From Liminaster sp964567855 (GTDB lineage: Bacteria > Bacteroidota > Bacteroidia > Bacteroidales > UBA3663): a stretch of DNA of 64,000 bases. The DNA is taken from positions 137,634 to 201,633 of the forward strand of contig CAZMOE010000001.1 of the NCBI GenBank assembly GCA_964567855.1, in the 5' to 3' direction. The stretch's first letter is position 1, and the number at the start of each line of letters is the position of its first letter. A program made the position numbers and the translations under genes. The notes beneath the pieces are model-generated. The model ran no database searches. It saw nothing but the letters and a program-made list of their open reading frames with translations, and had not been told where the DNA came from. This document shows positions 8,384-17,921 of the stretch, in pieces.

Positions 8384-10363
8384 ATGATCCATTCGTTTGC
8401 CAGACTATCCACACTTTGCGGAGGCACCCTCTTCTGGGCCGCTTTGGCCACAATGAATGCCGTTGCGCAACCTGCCTACAATTTCGGTAAATTACAGGCC
8501 GAAGCGTTGAACAGAGGCATCGTAGCCGTCCGCTCCTGTCCGGACAGTATTTTCGTCTCCTGGCGTTATCTGCAGGACGATCCGGCAGATATCCGCTTCG
8601 ACCTCTATAGAAACGATACCCTTGTGGCGCAAGGGCTCTCCGTTACCAATTTTTCCGATGCCCGCCGGGCGACCGGCGCCGCCACCTACCGAGTAAGGGC
8701 CTACGGGACACAGAAAAAAATCGCCGATCGGACGGCCGACGGCACATATACTCTGCCGGCCGACGCTCCGACAGGCTATATCGAAATTCCGATCGACAGA
8801 CCGTCCGATGGTAAAGTGCCCGTCATGGCTAACCAACAGCGCCCACGCACCAACCGACAGAATGCCCCTCACGGACGTGACAGACAACGTCCCCCGCAGC
8901 ATGCCAGACAATGGAGACCCGATGACGGGACCTATACCTATACGCCCGGCGATGCAAGCATCGGCGATGTGGACGGCGACGGTGAATATGAAATCATCCT
9001 CAAATGGGATCCCTCCAATGCCCACGACAATGCCCACGACGGATACACGGGCAACGTCATTTTCGACGCCTACAAACTCGACGGCCGGCGATTATGGCGC
9101 ATCGATCTCGGACGCAATATCCGCGCCGGCGCCCACTACACCCAGTTCATGGTTTATGATCTTGACGGAGACAATAAGGCGGAAATCGTAATGAAAACCG
9201 GAGACGGCGCCATCGACGGATTGGGAAAAATCATCGGTGACTCCGCCGCCGACCATCGCGCCCCCAACGGCCGTATACTCACCGGCCCGGAATATCTGAC
9301 CGTTTTCAGCGGCGAGACCGGAGAGGCCCTCTACACAACCGACTATCTGCCCGAACGCGGCGACCTGGCCGGCTGGGGCGATACTCGCGCCAACCGCAGC
9401 GACCGCTTCCTGGCCTGCGTAGCTTATCTGGACGGTATCCGGCCAAGCGTCGTCATGTGCCGGGGATATTATACCCGCACCGTACTTGTTGCCTGGGACT
9501 GGAACGGGCGAGAACTGAAACAAAAGTGGATTTTCGATACCAACGATCCGAAATGGCGCGACTATGCGGGACAGGGCAACCACAATCTCCGCGTGGGTGA
9601 TGTCGACGGCGACGGCTGCGATGAAATCATTTACGGCTCGATGGCCGTAGACCACGACGGCACCGGTCTGCATAACAACCGGACAGGCCACGGCGATGCC
9701 ATACATCTCACCGGATTCATTCCCGGCGACCCGCATCTACAGGTATGGGACTGCCACGAAAACAAGCGCGACGGCTCCACACTCCGCGACGCCTCCACCG
9801 GAAAAATTCTTGTTCAAATTCCAAGTGATATCGACGTAGGGCGCGCCATGGCCGCCGACATCGACCCGACCAATCCCGGCGTAGAGATGTGGTCTATCGC
9901 CTCAGGAGGCATACGTAATTACAAGGGAAAAGCAATCAACAAACACCCGAAACAACTCAGTATCAACATGGCCGTCTGGTGGGACGGCGACCTGCTCCGT
10001 GAACTGCTGAACGGCAATACGGTTTCCAAATATGATTGGAAGAGCGGAGAATGCAATCCTGTCGCCGTCTTCGACGGCTGCCGCAGTATCAACGGGACGA
10101 AAAGCACTCCCTGCCTGCAAGGCGACCTCCTGGGAGACTGGCGGGAAGAGGTTCTGATGCGTACTGAGGACAACAGCGCCCTGCGGCTCTACATCTCGAC
10201 CATACCCACCGATTACAGATTCTGGACGTTCCTGCAGGATCCTGTTTACCGCATCAGCATCGCAACACAGAACGTCGCTTACAATCAACCCACACAACCC
10301 GGCTTCTATTTCGGTCCCGATCTGAAAAAAGGAAGCACTTTCCGGGGAACCGTCATCAGATAA
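8384..10363 (+). CDS. Rhamnogalacturonan lyase, family PL11
   Basis: Cleaves the rhamnose-galacturonate backbone of pectic rhamnogalacturonan I by beta-elimination. The 659-residue product has a signal peptide ending near AVAQ, an N-terminal Fn3-like part (LNRGIVAVRSCPD...), then repeated DGDG calcium-binding loops of the PL11 propeller, including GDVDGDGEYEIILKWDPSN, IDLGRNIRAGAHYTQFMVYD, and GDVDGDGCDEIIYGSM. These are family signatures. A Pro/Arg/Gln-rich stretch of about 35 residues (about 148-182) is inserted just before the first DGDG loop, and I do not recognise it from the family. GH105 follows after 22 bases, which supports the pectin role. No SusC/SusD transporter is adjacent. Confidence 0.92.
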   Translation: MIHSFARLSTLCGGTLFWAALATMNAVAQPAYNFGKLQAEALNRGIVAVRSCPDSIFVSWRYLQDDPADIRFDLYRNDTLVAQGLSVTNFSDARRATGAATYRVRAYGTQKKIADRTADGTYTLPADAPTGYIEIPIDRPSDGKVPVMANQQRPRTNRQNAPHGRDRQRPPQHARQWRPDDGTYTYTPGDASIGDVDGDGEYEIILKWDPSNAHDNAHDGYTGNVIFDAYKLDGRRLWRIDLGRNIRAGAHYTQFMVYDLDGDNKAEIVMKTGDGAIDGLGKIIGDSAADHRAPNGRILTGPEYLTVFSGETGEALYTTDYLPERGDLAGWGDTRANRSDRFLACVAYLDGIRPSVVMCRGYYTRTVLVAWDWNGRELKQKWIFDTNDPKWRDYAGQGNHNLRVGDVDGDGCDEIIYGSMAVDHDGTGLHNNRTGHGDAIHLTGFIPGDPHLQVWDCHENKRDGSTLRDASTGKILVQIPSDIDVGRAMAADIDPTNPGVEMWSIASGGIRNYKGKAINKHPKQLSINMAVWWDGDLLRELLNGNTVSKYDWKSGECNPVAVFDGCRSINGTKSTPCLQGDLLGDWREEVLMRTEDNSALRLYISTIPTDYRFWTFLQDPVYRISIATQNVAYNQPTQPGFYFGPDLKKGSTFRGTVIR

Positions 10364-10385
10364 ACAGACCTTAATCATAAATGTC

Positions 10386-11831
10386 ATGAATAAAAAACTC
10401 TATTTATCACTATCGCTTGCCGCTGCAGCCATACTGCTCCCGTCATGTAAAACTGCGACACAGGAAGCCGCCAACCTTTTGGCATCCGAAATGGTTATCA
10501 ATGACAGCAACACGCCATTGCATCTAATGCAACCGCTATACTCTACCCCTTACGGCATCCCGACGGAATCGGATGTAAAGGCGAATATGGATCGCGTGCT
10601 GCATTATCTGGAAAAAGTCACTCCGGCCAAAATAATGGATCTGGCCACCGGCCAAGAAGTTTCTGATCTCGACATGCTGCCCGACAGCGCCCATCTCTAT
10701 CAAGGCGACTTCCGCCTCACCAGTTACGAATGGGGCGTCACCTATGCGGCCATGGTAACGGCAGCTGAGGTAACCGGCGACAAGGCCTATGAAAACTACA
10801 TGCGTGACCGGATAAAGCTCATCGCCCATGTAGCACCGCACTTTCGCAAGACATTGGCCGATAATCCGCTGCTGGATACCCAAATGCGCCGCGTAGTGAT
10901 GCCCACAGCCCTCGATGATGCCGGCGCCATGTGTGTGGCTATCATCCGACTGAAGATGAATCAGGACATCGGGGAAGATTTTTCGACTTTGATCGAGAAC
11001 TATATCGACTACATCATGAACAAAGAGTACCGTCTGGCCGATGGAACCTTTGCCCGCAACCGGCCGCATCACAATACGGTCTGGCTTGACGATATGTATA
11101 TGGGCGTGCCCGCCTTGGCGTGGTATGGACGCTATAGCGGCAATTCACGTTATACCGATGAGGCCGTTCGCCAGATTCGCGGTTTCAAAAGCCGCATGTG
11201 GGTACCCGAAAAGAAGCTCTTCCGCCACGGCTGGGTAGAAAGCATGGACGTACATCCGGCCTTCCATTGGGGCCGGGCCAACGGCTGGGCCATTCTCACC
11301 CTTTGCGAAGTGCTGGATGCCATCCCGGAGAATCATGCTGCCCGTCCGGAAATTCTGGATCTGCTCCGTCAGCATGTAGCCGGCCTGACCGCCCTGCAAA
11401 GTGGAGAAGGCTTCTGGCATCAGCTCCTTGACCGCAACGACAGTTACCTCGAAACCTCGGCAACTGCTATTTACACCTATTGTATCGCCCATGCCATCAA
11501 TCGTGGATGGATCGACGCCGAAGCCTACGGACCCGTAGCCATGCTCGGATGGAACGCAGTCAGCACTCAGATCAATGAACATGGACAGATAGAAGGCACC
11601 TGCGTCGGAACCGGAATGGGATTCGACCCGGCTTTCTACTGCTACCGCCCTGTTCACGTCATGGCGGCCCATGGTTACGGCCCCGCCATCTGGGCCGGTG
11701 CTGAAATCATCCGATTACTGCAAAACCAGCACCCCAAAATGAATGACAGCGCCGTACAATTCTACCGCAGCGAGCAAAAGACCGACGAACCGATCTTCAG
11801 TGAAGGTGTCAGTGGCGGCGAAATCTTCTGA
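10386..11831 (+). CDS. Unsaturated rhamnogalacturonyl hydrolase, GH105 lipoprotein
   Basis: Removes the 4,5-unsaturated galacturonic acid left at the end of oligosaccharides by a rhamnogalacturonan lyase. The 481-residue product has a lipoprotein-type signal (ILLPSC, acylated Cys near residue 21). Its alpha/alpha-barrel motifs TSYEWGVTYAAM, WLDDMYMGVP, HPAFHWGRANGW and ETSATAIYTY match the GH88/GH105 group. The gene is the immediate downstream partner of the PL11 lyase. A 112-base gap with no clear hairpin leads to rhaM, so all three may share a transcript. Surface or periplasmic location is inferred from the lipobox. Confidence 0.9.
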   Translation: MNKKLYLSLSLAAAAILLPSCKTATQEAANLLASEMVINDSNTPLHLMQPLYSTPYGIPTESDVKANMDRVLHYLEKVTPAKIMDLATGQEVSDLDMLPDSAHLYQGDFRLTSYEWGVTYAAMVTAAEVTGDKAYENYMRDRIKLIAHVAPHFRKTLADNPLLDTQMRRVVMPTALDDAGAMCVAIIRLKMNQDIGEDFSTLIENYIDYIMNKEYRLADGTFARNRPHHNTVWLDDMYMGVPALAWYGRYSGNSRYTDEAVRQIRGFKSRMWVPEKKLFRHGWVESMDVHPAFHWGRANGWAILTLCEVLDAIPENHAARPEILDLLRQHVAGLTALQSGEGFWHQLLDRNDSYLETSATAIYTYCIAHAINRGWIDAEAYGPVAMLGWNAVSTQINEHGQIEGTCVGTGMGFDPAFYCYRPVHVMAAHGYGPAIWAGAEIIRLLQNQHPKMNDSAVQFYRSEQKTDEPIFSEGVSGGEIF

Positions 11832-11943
11832 TCGTTCATGAATATTCATTGCCGCCAAAGCCGGAAACCGTCCGACAAGCGACACAACAGTTAATAAAAT
11901 CTCAGAAACACCCATTCATAACCTTTAAAAACTAACAAAACAC

Positions 11944-12258
11944 ATGAAAAGAGAAGCATTCAAAATGTTCCTGAAACCAGGATTCAAGGAAGAGTACAAA
12001 CGTCGTCATGCAAACCTTTTTCCTGAGCTGAAACGCCTGCTCAGTGAAAGCGGCGTCAGAAATTACAGCATTTATCTGGATGAAGACACCAACATCCTCT
12101 TCGCCTACCAGGAGTTGGAGGGTGAAGGCGGCTCTCAGGACCTCGGCGGCACAGAAATTTGCCAGAAATGGTGGGCATATATGGCCGACATCATGGAAAC
12201 GAATCCCGATAACTCCCCGATCAGCATTCCCCTGCCGGAAATGTTCCACATGGACTAA
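11944..12258 (+). CDS. rhaM: L-rhamnose mutarotase
   Basis: Interconverts alpha and beta anomers of L-rhamnose, the sugar freed from rhamnogalacturonan. The 104-residue product is the usual size and shows the family pattern: EEYKRRH with His22 as the expected catalytic residue, NYSIYLDEDT, WWAYMADIM, NPDNSP and a terminal FHMD. There is no signal peptide, so it should be cytoplasmic. Its place behind PL11 and GH105 links uptake of the freed rhamnose to catabolism; rhaA, rhaB and rhaD are not in the window. Confidence 0.95.
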   Translation: MKREAFKMFLKPGFKEEYKRRHANLFPELKRLLSESGVRNYSIYLDEDTNILFAYQELEGEGGSQDLGGTEICQKWWAYMADIMETNPDNSPISIPLPEMFHMD

Positions 12259-12280
12259 GAATATAAAGGTTCTGATAATA

Positions 12281-12322
12281 AATATCCCCCGACCGCTTGT
12301 TTCATGGCAGTCGGGGGATATT
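12281..12322. terminator. Bidirectional terminator hairpin between rhaM and sbcC
   Basis: A perfect 13-bp stem (AATATCCCCCGAC at 12281-12293 and its complement at 12310-12322) closes a 16-base loop. It sits between two convergent genes, 22 bases after rhaM and 9 bases beyond the sbcC stop. Both arms are flanked by A/T, so it could serve both directions. Confidence 0.75.
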
Positions 12323-12331
12323 GTGTTACCG

Positions 12332-15217
12332 TCATCGATCGACAACGACACGGCTCGTAAAACCATCCGTGCGCTCAACCCGGACATGAACCGGGATACG
12401 TTCTTTCAGTTTCTCAACATGACTGATGATACCGATCTGCCGCCCTCCAGCCTGCAGGTTCTCCAAAACAGAAAGGGCTTTGTCGAGAAATGTTTCCGAC
12501 AAAGAACCGAAACCTTCATCTATAAATAGAGATTCTATATGCAACCCATTGTCATTGAGCTGTGAAAGTGCAAGACTGAGCGCCAGACTAAGAATAAAAG
12601 TCTCGCCACCGCTGACGCCATTAACAACCCGACAGGCTCCGCCATCGTCAAGATCGCGCACCAGAATGACTAAACTGCCTGGCCGGCAATGCAATTCATA
12701 ACGCGGGCAGAGCTGACGCAACAGATGGTTGGCCTGCTCCAAAAGCAACTGCAATGTCCATGATTGAGCAATATTGCGAAATTTCTCGCCATCGGTACTA
12801 CCGAACAATTCATCCAGACTGTTCCACCGGGCATACACCTCAGAAAGCTGTTCCAGCCTGCCGGCCAGATTTGCATGAGAGATACGGTTTTCATCATCTC
12901 TTTTCAACTGAGCGAGACAGGTATAATATTCATTCTCTATCTGTTGCTGTTTCCGACAAAGATCTTCATAGGCAGCCTGCATTTCCTCGGCCGGAAGTTC
13001 CGGCCGCACAGGCGACTTGGCATGCTGTTCATAGGCGGCTTCGGCCTGATGCTTCCGTCCTGCGGCCTCCGCCTGCCGCTGTTGCAATTTCTCCACTTCG
13101 AGACGAAGGGCGACAACACGCTGACGACTGGAAGAGAAAGCAATCAATCCTTCCAGATCCATAACTGGATCATCTTTATCCCGTAAATCCCGATTGTATT
13201 TTTCCAAGGCGACCTGAAGATATTCCAACAACCGGTTCATCTCGGCCTGTGCCACCTGAATCTGTTGTCCAAGGGTCCGATCGGCGGCCTCCTGCTCATT
13301 AACAATAGCTTGACAACGGTGATTGGCCTCTGCCAACCGCCCGGTCAGCAAGGTTTCCTGTTTCAGATTGTCGGCGTAGGCCTGTTCTGCTTGACGAAGC
13401 GAGACTTCCCGACGGGAGGCCTCTTGCAGCGCTTCCTGCAGACGGAGGCGCTCCGCATTGAGACGGACCTGCTCTTCTTTCAGCCATTTCAGCAATTCCA
13501 TGTACCGTTCCGGAACCTGATCGGCCATCTTGGGAAACAACCTTGCCCATTGCCCGCAAAGAGTCTTGACCTTGACAACTACGGCCGACTGTTGCCGCCG
13601 AGATTGTTCCAATGAAACTCCGGCCTCCTGCCATCGCCGATGCAATGCGGTCTCTTCCCCTTGGACAGCGACCCATTGTGCATGAATTTCATCCCGCTGC
13701 CGGCGTGCCTGCCCGATAAGATCGATCAGCAATTCGTCCGGACTGATCCGGTGCTCCAGACTTCCACACACCGGACAAGGCTGCCCGGGTTCAAGCCGGG
13801 CGCGGCATCGCCGGGCCCAATCGTCCATAGCCGCGGCCTGCTGTTCATACAGCCGATTGGCACTTTCAAACTGCTCCCGACGGAGGGAGAGTACCGACTG
13901 TAATTCTTTCAGCCGCGCCGGAAGCCCCTCCAATTCCTGTTGTAGCTGCATCCATTGCACACGGATCATCTCTTCTTCCTCAAGTGATGCCGCCATCAGA
14001 GTCAGAACAGTCACGGCCTCCATCCGTTGCCGGTCCTGCGACTCCAGTTGCTCCAATTGCTGTTGCAACAGCTGGCGCGGCATTTCCTGAACAGCAGAGA
14101 TTGTTCTCCGTCGTTCTTCCTCCAAAGCAGCATGCGCCTGCTGTACCATTGTCAACGCTTGCGTCAGACGGGCAACCTCGGCCTGCAAAGCCGGCAGCGT
14201 CTCCTGCCTCATACGCAGGGCCTCTGCACGGCGTGTCTGGCACTGCCCGATCTCGTGGCGACGCATTAGAAGCTGTTCTACACGGGGAAACAGATCTGCT
14301 AAGCAGTCATAACGATGCAAAAGCCGGAAACGTTCCTGCATCTCCGGCGAACCGGTCAAACGATCCAAGGCCGTACATTGCAGCCGGGCCTCATCCAAAG
14401 ACTGCCGGAGCCTGAGCTCATCGCGCAACCATTGAAGTCCGGCCTCCAGATTCCGGCATTGCTTCTGCAACTCCTGCCGACGGGCAGAAAGCCCTTCGCA
14501 ACCAGTGACAACAGCCGCACGCTCTTCCGGTGTAAACAGCCGCACCGTCCCCAAAAGGGTCTGTGCATCCTCTTTGTCACGCCTGGCCTGCAAAGTATGC
14601 TCATGCAGCCGCTTGGAAATCGTAGAATAAATATCGTTACCGACCAGCATCTCCAGAATTTCACTCTTATCTTTACGTGAGGCCCGCAAAAACTCTGCGA
14701 ATTGGTTTTGCGGCAACATCACGGTCTTGATAAACTGCTCATAACTCAGGCCGATGACCTGCGGAATGACCGTCTGACATTCTTTCTGACTGGAAGCGAT
14801 AATCCGGCCATGGGTCAAATCATGCAATTCGCGGGTCTTGGCCTGAAAGCGTCCGCCCAATTTCCGACGAGCCCGCGCTACCGCCCAGACGGCTTTATAA
14901 AGAATACCGTCATCGGCGCGAAAAGTGACCTCCGACGAAGCGGAAACACTCCCGCGACGCACAATATTCAGCACGTTGCCGACAGCCATATCACCATTGG
15001 CCTCGTCAAAAAGGAAGCGCTCGTTGGCCGCAACAGAATAGCGGGAAACCTCGTCATAAAGAGCGATGGTAATGGCGTCCAGCAAGGTAGTCTTGCCGGC
15101 ACCGGTATCACCGCAAATCAGAAAGATGGATTCACCGCCCAGCCGGCCGGCGTCAAAATCAATATCGGCCTCCGCAATCGAAGCCAGATTCTCTATTTTA
15201 AGTCGTAAGATCTTCAT
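12332..15217 (-). CDS. sbcC: Exonuclease subunit SbcC
   Basis: ATPase subunit of the SbcCD nuclease, an SMC-like protein that processes hairpins and DNA ends. It has an N-terminal Walker A (GDTGAGKTT, about residues 35-43), two long Glu/Gln/Arg-rich coiled coils, a CPVC zinc hook at Cys481-Cys484 in the exact middle, the SGGETF signature, and Walker B LFIDEGFGSLSE near the C-terminus. At 961 residues it is somewhat shorter than the E. coli protein (about 1,050), which suggests shorter coiled coils. It overlaps the sbcD stop by 4 bases (ATGA type), so the two are translationally coupled. Confidence 0.95.
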   Translation of the reverse strand: MKILRLKIENLASIAEADIDFDAGRLGGESIFLICGDTGAGKTTLLDAITIALYDEVSRYSVAANERFLFDEANGDMAVGNVLNIVRRGSVSASSEVTFRADDGILYKAVWAVARARRKLGGRFQAKTRELHDLTHGRIIASSQKECQTVIPQVIGLSYEQFIKTVMLPQNQFAEFLRASRKDKSEILEMLVGNDIYSTISKRLHEHTLQARRDKEDAQTLLGTVRLFTPEERAAVVTGCEGLSARRQELQKQCRNLEAGLQWLRDELRLRQSLDEARLQCTALDRLTGSPEMQERFRLLHRYDCLADLFPRVEQLLMRRHEIGQCQTRRAEALRMRQETLPALQAEVARLTQALTMVQQAHAALEEERRRTISAVQEMPRQLLQQQLEQLESQDRQRMEAVTVLTLMAASLEEEEMIRVQWMQLQQELEGLPARLKELQSVLSLRREQFESANRLYEQQAAAMDDWARRCRARLEPGQPCPVCGSLEHRISPDELLIDLIGQARRQRDEIHAQWVAVQGEETALHRRWQEAGVSLEQSRRQQSAVVVKVKTLCGQWARLFPKMADQVPERYMELLKWLKEEQVRLNAERLRLQEALQEASRREVSLRQAEQAYADNLKQETLLTGRLAEANHRCQAIVNEQEAADRTLGQQIQVAQAEMNRLLEYLQVALEKYNRDLRDKDDPVMDLEGLIAFSSSRQRVVALRLEVEKLQQRQAEAAGRKHQAEAAYEQHAKSPVRPELPAEEMQAAYEDLCRKQQQIENEYYTCLAQLKRDDENRISHANLAGRLEQLSEVYARWNSLDELFGSTDGEKFRNIAQSWTLQLLLEQANHLLRQLCPRYELHCRPGSLVILVRDLDDGGACRVVNGVSGGETFILSLALSLALSQLNDNGLHIESLFIDEGFGSLSETFLDKALSVLENLQAGGRQIGIISHVEKLKERIPVHVRVERTDGFTSRVVVDR

Positions 15218-16419
15218 TGCCGGATTTCCTCCACTACCTGGTTAAACAATGCAAGTTGCCCGTCGGTCATCGGCACACCGGTCTGCTCTTCATAGTAGTT
15301 CTTCGCCATGGTCAAGGGATCGATAGCCCGTAATTCGGACACATTTCTGATCTGTATGCGCCGGCTCTCCTGATTCGTCTCCGGATAAGTATATTTGATA
15401 TCGCAAAATAAGGCCTGTTTGCCCTGCAACCTCTGACGCACCTGATCTTTCAGATCCGGGATGGCCGGGCCCAACTGAAATATCTGAGCCTGTACATAAG
15501 CGCGCCGGTCGGCAGGAAAATCGGACAATGCCTGCAATACCGTTTCAGGAGGAGCCGGTTCCAAGGGCACACGGCAGAGGGGAATCAACGTCGGATAATC
15601 GACCCGGCGAAGGTTCAGGATGCTGCCTGAGATCAGCTCGCCGACCACGACACCATGGGGATAGGTCTCTTCAAAAGATATGGGAATCGGGGCTCCGGAA
15701 TAAAGAACATTTCCCCCATCTTCACAGCGACCCGGACGATGTATATGCCCCAGGGCCACATAGTCGAACATGGCCGACAACGGTTCCAAGTCTATTATAT
15801 CCTTTCCGCCTATCCCCTCCAGGGCCACCCGGTCCGGATGAGATACCGCAGAAAGATGAGCGACAGCCAACACCGGTATTTCCCTCCCGGCACGCCGGCG
15901 GTCGATTTCATTTCGGAGTGTTCTAAACCATTGCAGCACACGCGCCTGATAGTCATCCTCTCCCTCAGTCGTATGAGGTAAATTTCCTACGTATGTATGA
16001 GGCAAGGCGGCTACATAGGCCACCGGCCGACCGGCGTTTTCTATCGTAATGAGATGCTTTTCATAAGGAAATCCCGCCTCTCTCCGTTCAAGATGGCCGA
16101 CCACAGCGACATTCAGCGCTTCCCACAAGCGGTTGGGGGCCTCCAGACGCGAGGCACTGTCATGATTGCCGGCAATGATAATAATCTTCATCTCCGGGCG
16201 AACCTGATGCAATGAAACCACTGTGCTATAATAAAATTCCTGGGCCTCCACAGTAGGCATGGAGGTATCGAAAATATCGCCGGCCACCAACAGCACATCG
16301 GGGGCTTCAGCCGCTATGGTGGAACGCAAAGCATCGAAGAAAGCGGCAAATTCCTCTGCCCGCGAATGCTGATAAAGGGTATGACCCAGATGCCAATCGG
16401 CCGTGTGGATAAATTTCAT
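15214..16419 (-). CDS. sbcD: Exonuclease subunit SbcD
   Basis: Mn-dependent nuclease subunit paired with SbcC. The 401-residue product has the calcineurin-type phosphoesterase motifs in order: TADWHLGH (Asp8, His10), GDIFD, GNHD, and LGHIHRPG. The C-terminal third would be the SbcC-binding part. It follows rodA after 30 bases and leads into sbcC with a 4-base overlap, so it could be the tail of the rod-shape operon or have its own weak promoter; none was obvious. Confidence 0.95.
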   Translation of the reverse strand: MKFIHTADWHLGHTLYQHSRAEEFAAFFDALRSTIAAEAPDVLLVAGDIFDTSMPTVEAQEFYYSTVVSLHQVRPEMKIIIIAGNHDSASRLEAPNRLWEALNVAVVGHLERREAGFPYEKHLITIENAGRPVAYVAALPHTYVGNLPHTTEGEDDYQARVLQWFRTLRNEIDRRRAGREIPVLAVAHLSAVSHPDRVALEGIGGKDIIDLEPLSAMFDYVALGHIHRPGRCEDGGNVLYSGAPIPISFEETYPHGVVVGELISGSILNLRRVDYPTLIPLCRVPLEPAPPETVLQALSDFPADRRAYVQAQIFQLGPAIPDLKDQVRQRLQGKQALFCDIKYTYPETNQESRRIQIRNVSELRAIDPLTMAKNYYEEQTGVPMTDGQLALFNQVVEEIRQ

Positions 16420-16449
16420 AAGGCAAAAAGTCGCCGGCAGGCCGCCCGA

Positions 16450-17913
16450 TCAATAATTTTCAGTGCGTGCGGCATCCAACTTCAAAAAGATAAATAATAA
16501 TATGGTAAACGACCATAAACCGGAACCGCCGTAACTGAAAAACGGAAGCGGAATACCGATGACTGGACATAAACCGATGACCATCCCGATGTTGATAAAG
16601 ACATGGATTGCGAAAATCGACACTACACCATAACCATAGACCTGTGCAAAAATCGTACGTTGTCGCTCGGCAAGGTAGATCAATCGCAAAATCAAAATAC
16701 CGAAGAGCACCAATACAGCCAGAGAGCCTGTAAATCCCTCTTCTTCTCCTATCGTACAGAAAATAAAGTCCGTATGCTGCTCCGGCACGTAGCTCAACTT
16801 GGTTTGTGTTCCTTCCAGATAACCTTTGCCGGTCAATCCTCCCGAACCAATGGCTATCTTGGCCTGATTGACGTTATATCCCGCCCCCTTTAAATCTTCC
16901 CGCATACCGAGAAGAACCTCGATACGCCTGCGCTGATGGTCATCCAGTTTATTGAACGCCATCTCCACAGAAAAAAGGAAACCGATAAATGCAAGCGAAA
17001 ATAAACCGATAGTCAGATATCGCTGATATTTGTAAAAAAGCCACAGCCAGAAACAATAAAGCACATCGAACAGACAGACGGCCCATGTCACCCAACGGTA
17101 TTTCCACTCAAACGGCAGCGGAACAAAATTTTCCAAAATATAGGCACAAAGAAAAGCCACGGAAGCCACCCCGAAAGTGATCCAAAACGCCTGCGGTTTC
17201 TTGGCATAAAACAGACACATGCCGGAAATAAGGAACGGGATGATGGTTAACACGATGTTTTGTCCCAGAAGCAGTGGTTCGCCTGTTTCAATATCCACAC
17301 TATATTTCAGACCCAGAACAAATATCATGATGGCCGTAAAACCGCTGAACAGCACAATTCCTGACATTCCCTGACGATAAAAAAGCAAGATAAGCGAAAA
17401 ATATACCAGCGCAGAACCGGTTTCTTTTTGTGCAATAATCAATCCCACCGGCAAAAGAACAATCAGACAGGCTTTCAGAAAATTCCAAGGCTTTGTAAAT
17501 TTATAATTATAGCAGTTGAACAGCCATGCCAGCATCAACACGGTGGCTGTTTTGGCAAATTCCGCCGGCTGAATTTTCACACTGCCAATCGGCAACCAGG
17601 AATGCGAACCTTTGGTTTCCGGTGCAATAAATATGGTCACCAGCAAGAGAATCATCATCAAGACATAAATGACCGGCGGGTAAGTCATATAGATTTTCGT
17701 ATCGACGCTCATGATCACGATCGCAAGCGCAAATGCCATCGACATCCATATAAACTGTTTCCCCGCAAAGTGCTGGAAGGTAAACATGGAAGAATTATCA
17801 TAATCATAACTGGCAGCATGAATCGTCAGCCATCCGGCCACCACCATGATAACATATAAGACAATCGTCCACCAATCTATCGACTTGAAAAATTCTGCCT
17901 TACGTACCAACAT
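16450..17913 (-). CDS. rodA: Rod-shape SEDS peptidoglycan polymerase RodA
   Basis: Integral membrane glycosyltransferase that polymerises lipid II during side-wall growth, acting with PBP2. The 487-residue product has about ten or more hydrophobic segments; KGSHSWLPIGSVKIQPAEFAK and the C-terminal GIPLPFFSYGGSGLW segment are SEDS hallmarks. It is longer than the roughly 370-residue E. coli protein because of an extra central region of about 100 residues with additional membrane segments (about 205-310), which I understand to be common in Bacteroidota RodA. The gene begins 8 bases after mrdA. Confidence 0.94.
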   Translation of the reverse strand: MLVRKAEFFKSIDWWTIVLYVIMVVAGWLTIHAASYDYDNSSMFTFQHFAGKQFIWMSMAFALAIVIMSVDTKIYMTYPPVIYVLMMILLLVTIFIAPETKGSHSWLPIGSVKIQPAEFAKTATVLMLAWLFNCYNYKFTKPWNFLKACLIVLLPVGLIIAQKETGSALVYFSLILLFYRQGMSGIVLFSGFTAIMIFVLGLKYSVDIETGEPLLLGQNIVLTIIPFLISGMCLFYAKKPQAFWITFGVASVAFLCAYILENFVPLPFEWKYRWVTWAVCLFDVLYCFWLWLFYKYQRYLTIGLFSLAFIGFLFSVEMAFNKLDDHQRRRIEVLLGMREDLKGAGYNVNQAKIAIGSGGLTGKGYLEGTQTKLSYVPEQHTDFIFCTIGEEEGFTGSLAVLVLFGILILRLIYLAERQRTIFAQVYGYGVVSIFAIHVFINIGMVIGLCPVIGIPLPFFSYGGSGLWSFTILLFIFLKLDAARTENY

Positions 17914-17921
17914 AACCGTAA

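Noticed and set aside
9092..9736. 214-residue minus-strand open frame inside the PL11 gene
   Set aside because: It overlaps a well-supported lyase domain with conserved DGDG loops and shows no independent motif.
13984..14415. 143-residue plus-strand open frame inside sbcC
   Set aside because: It is Ala/Pro-rich and opposite the coiled-coil region of sbcC, whose helical heptads are clear on the minus strand.
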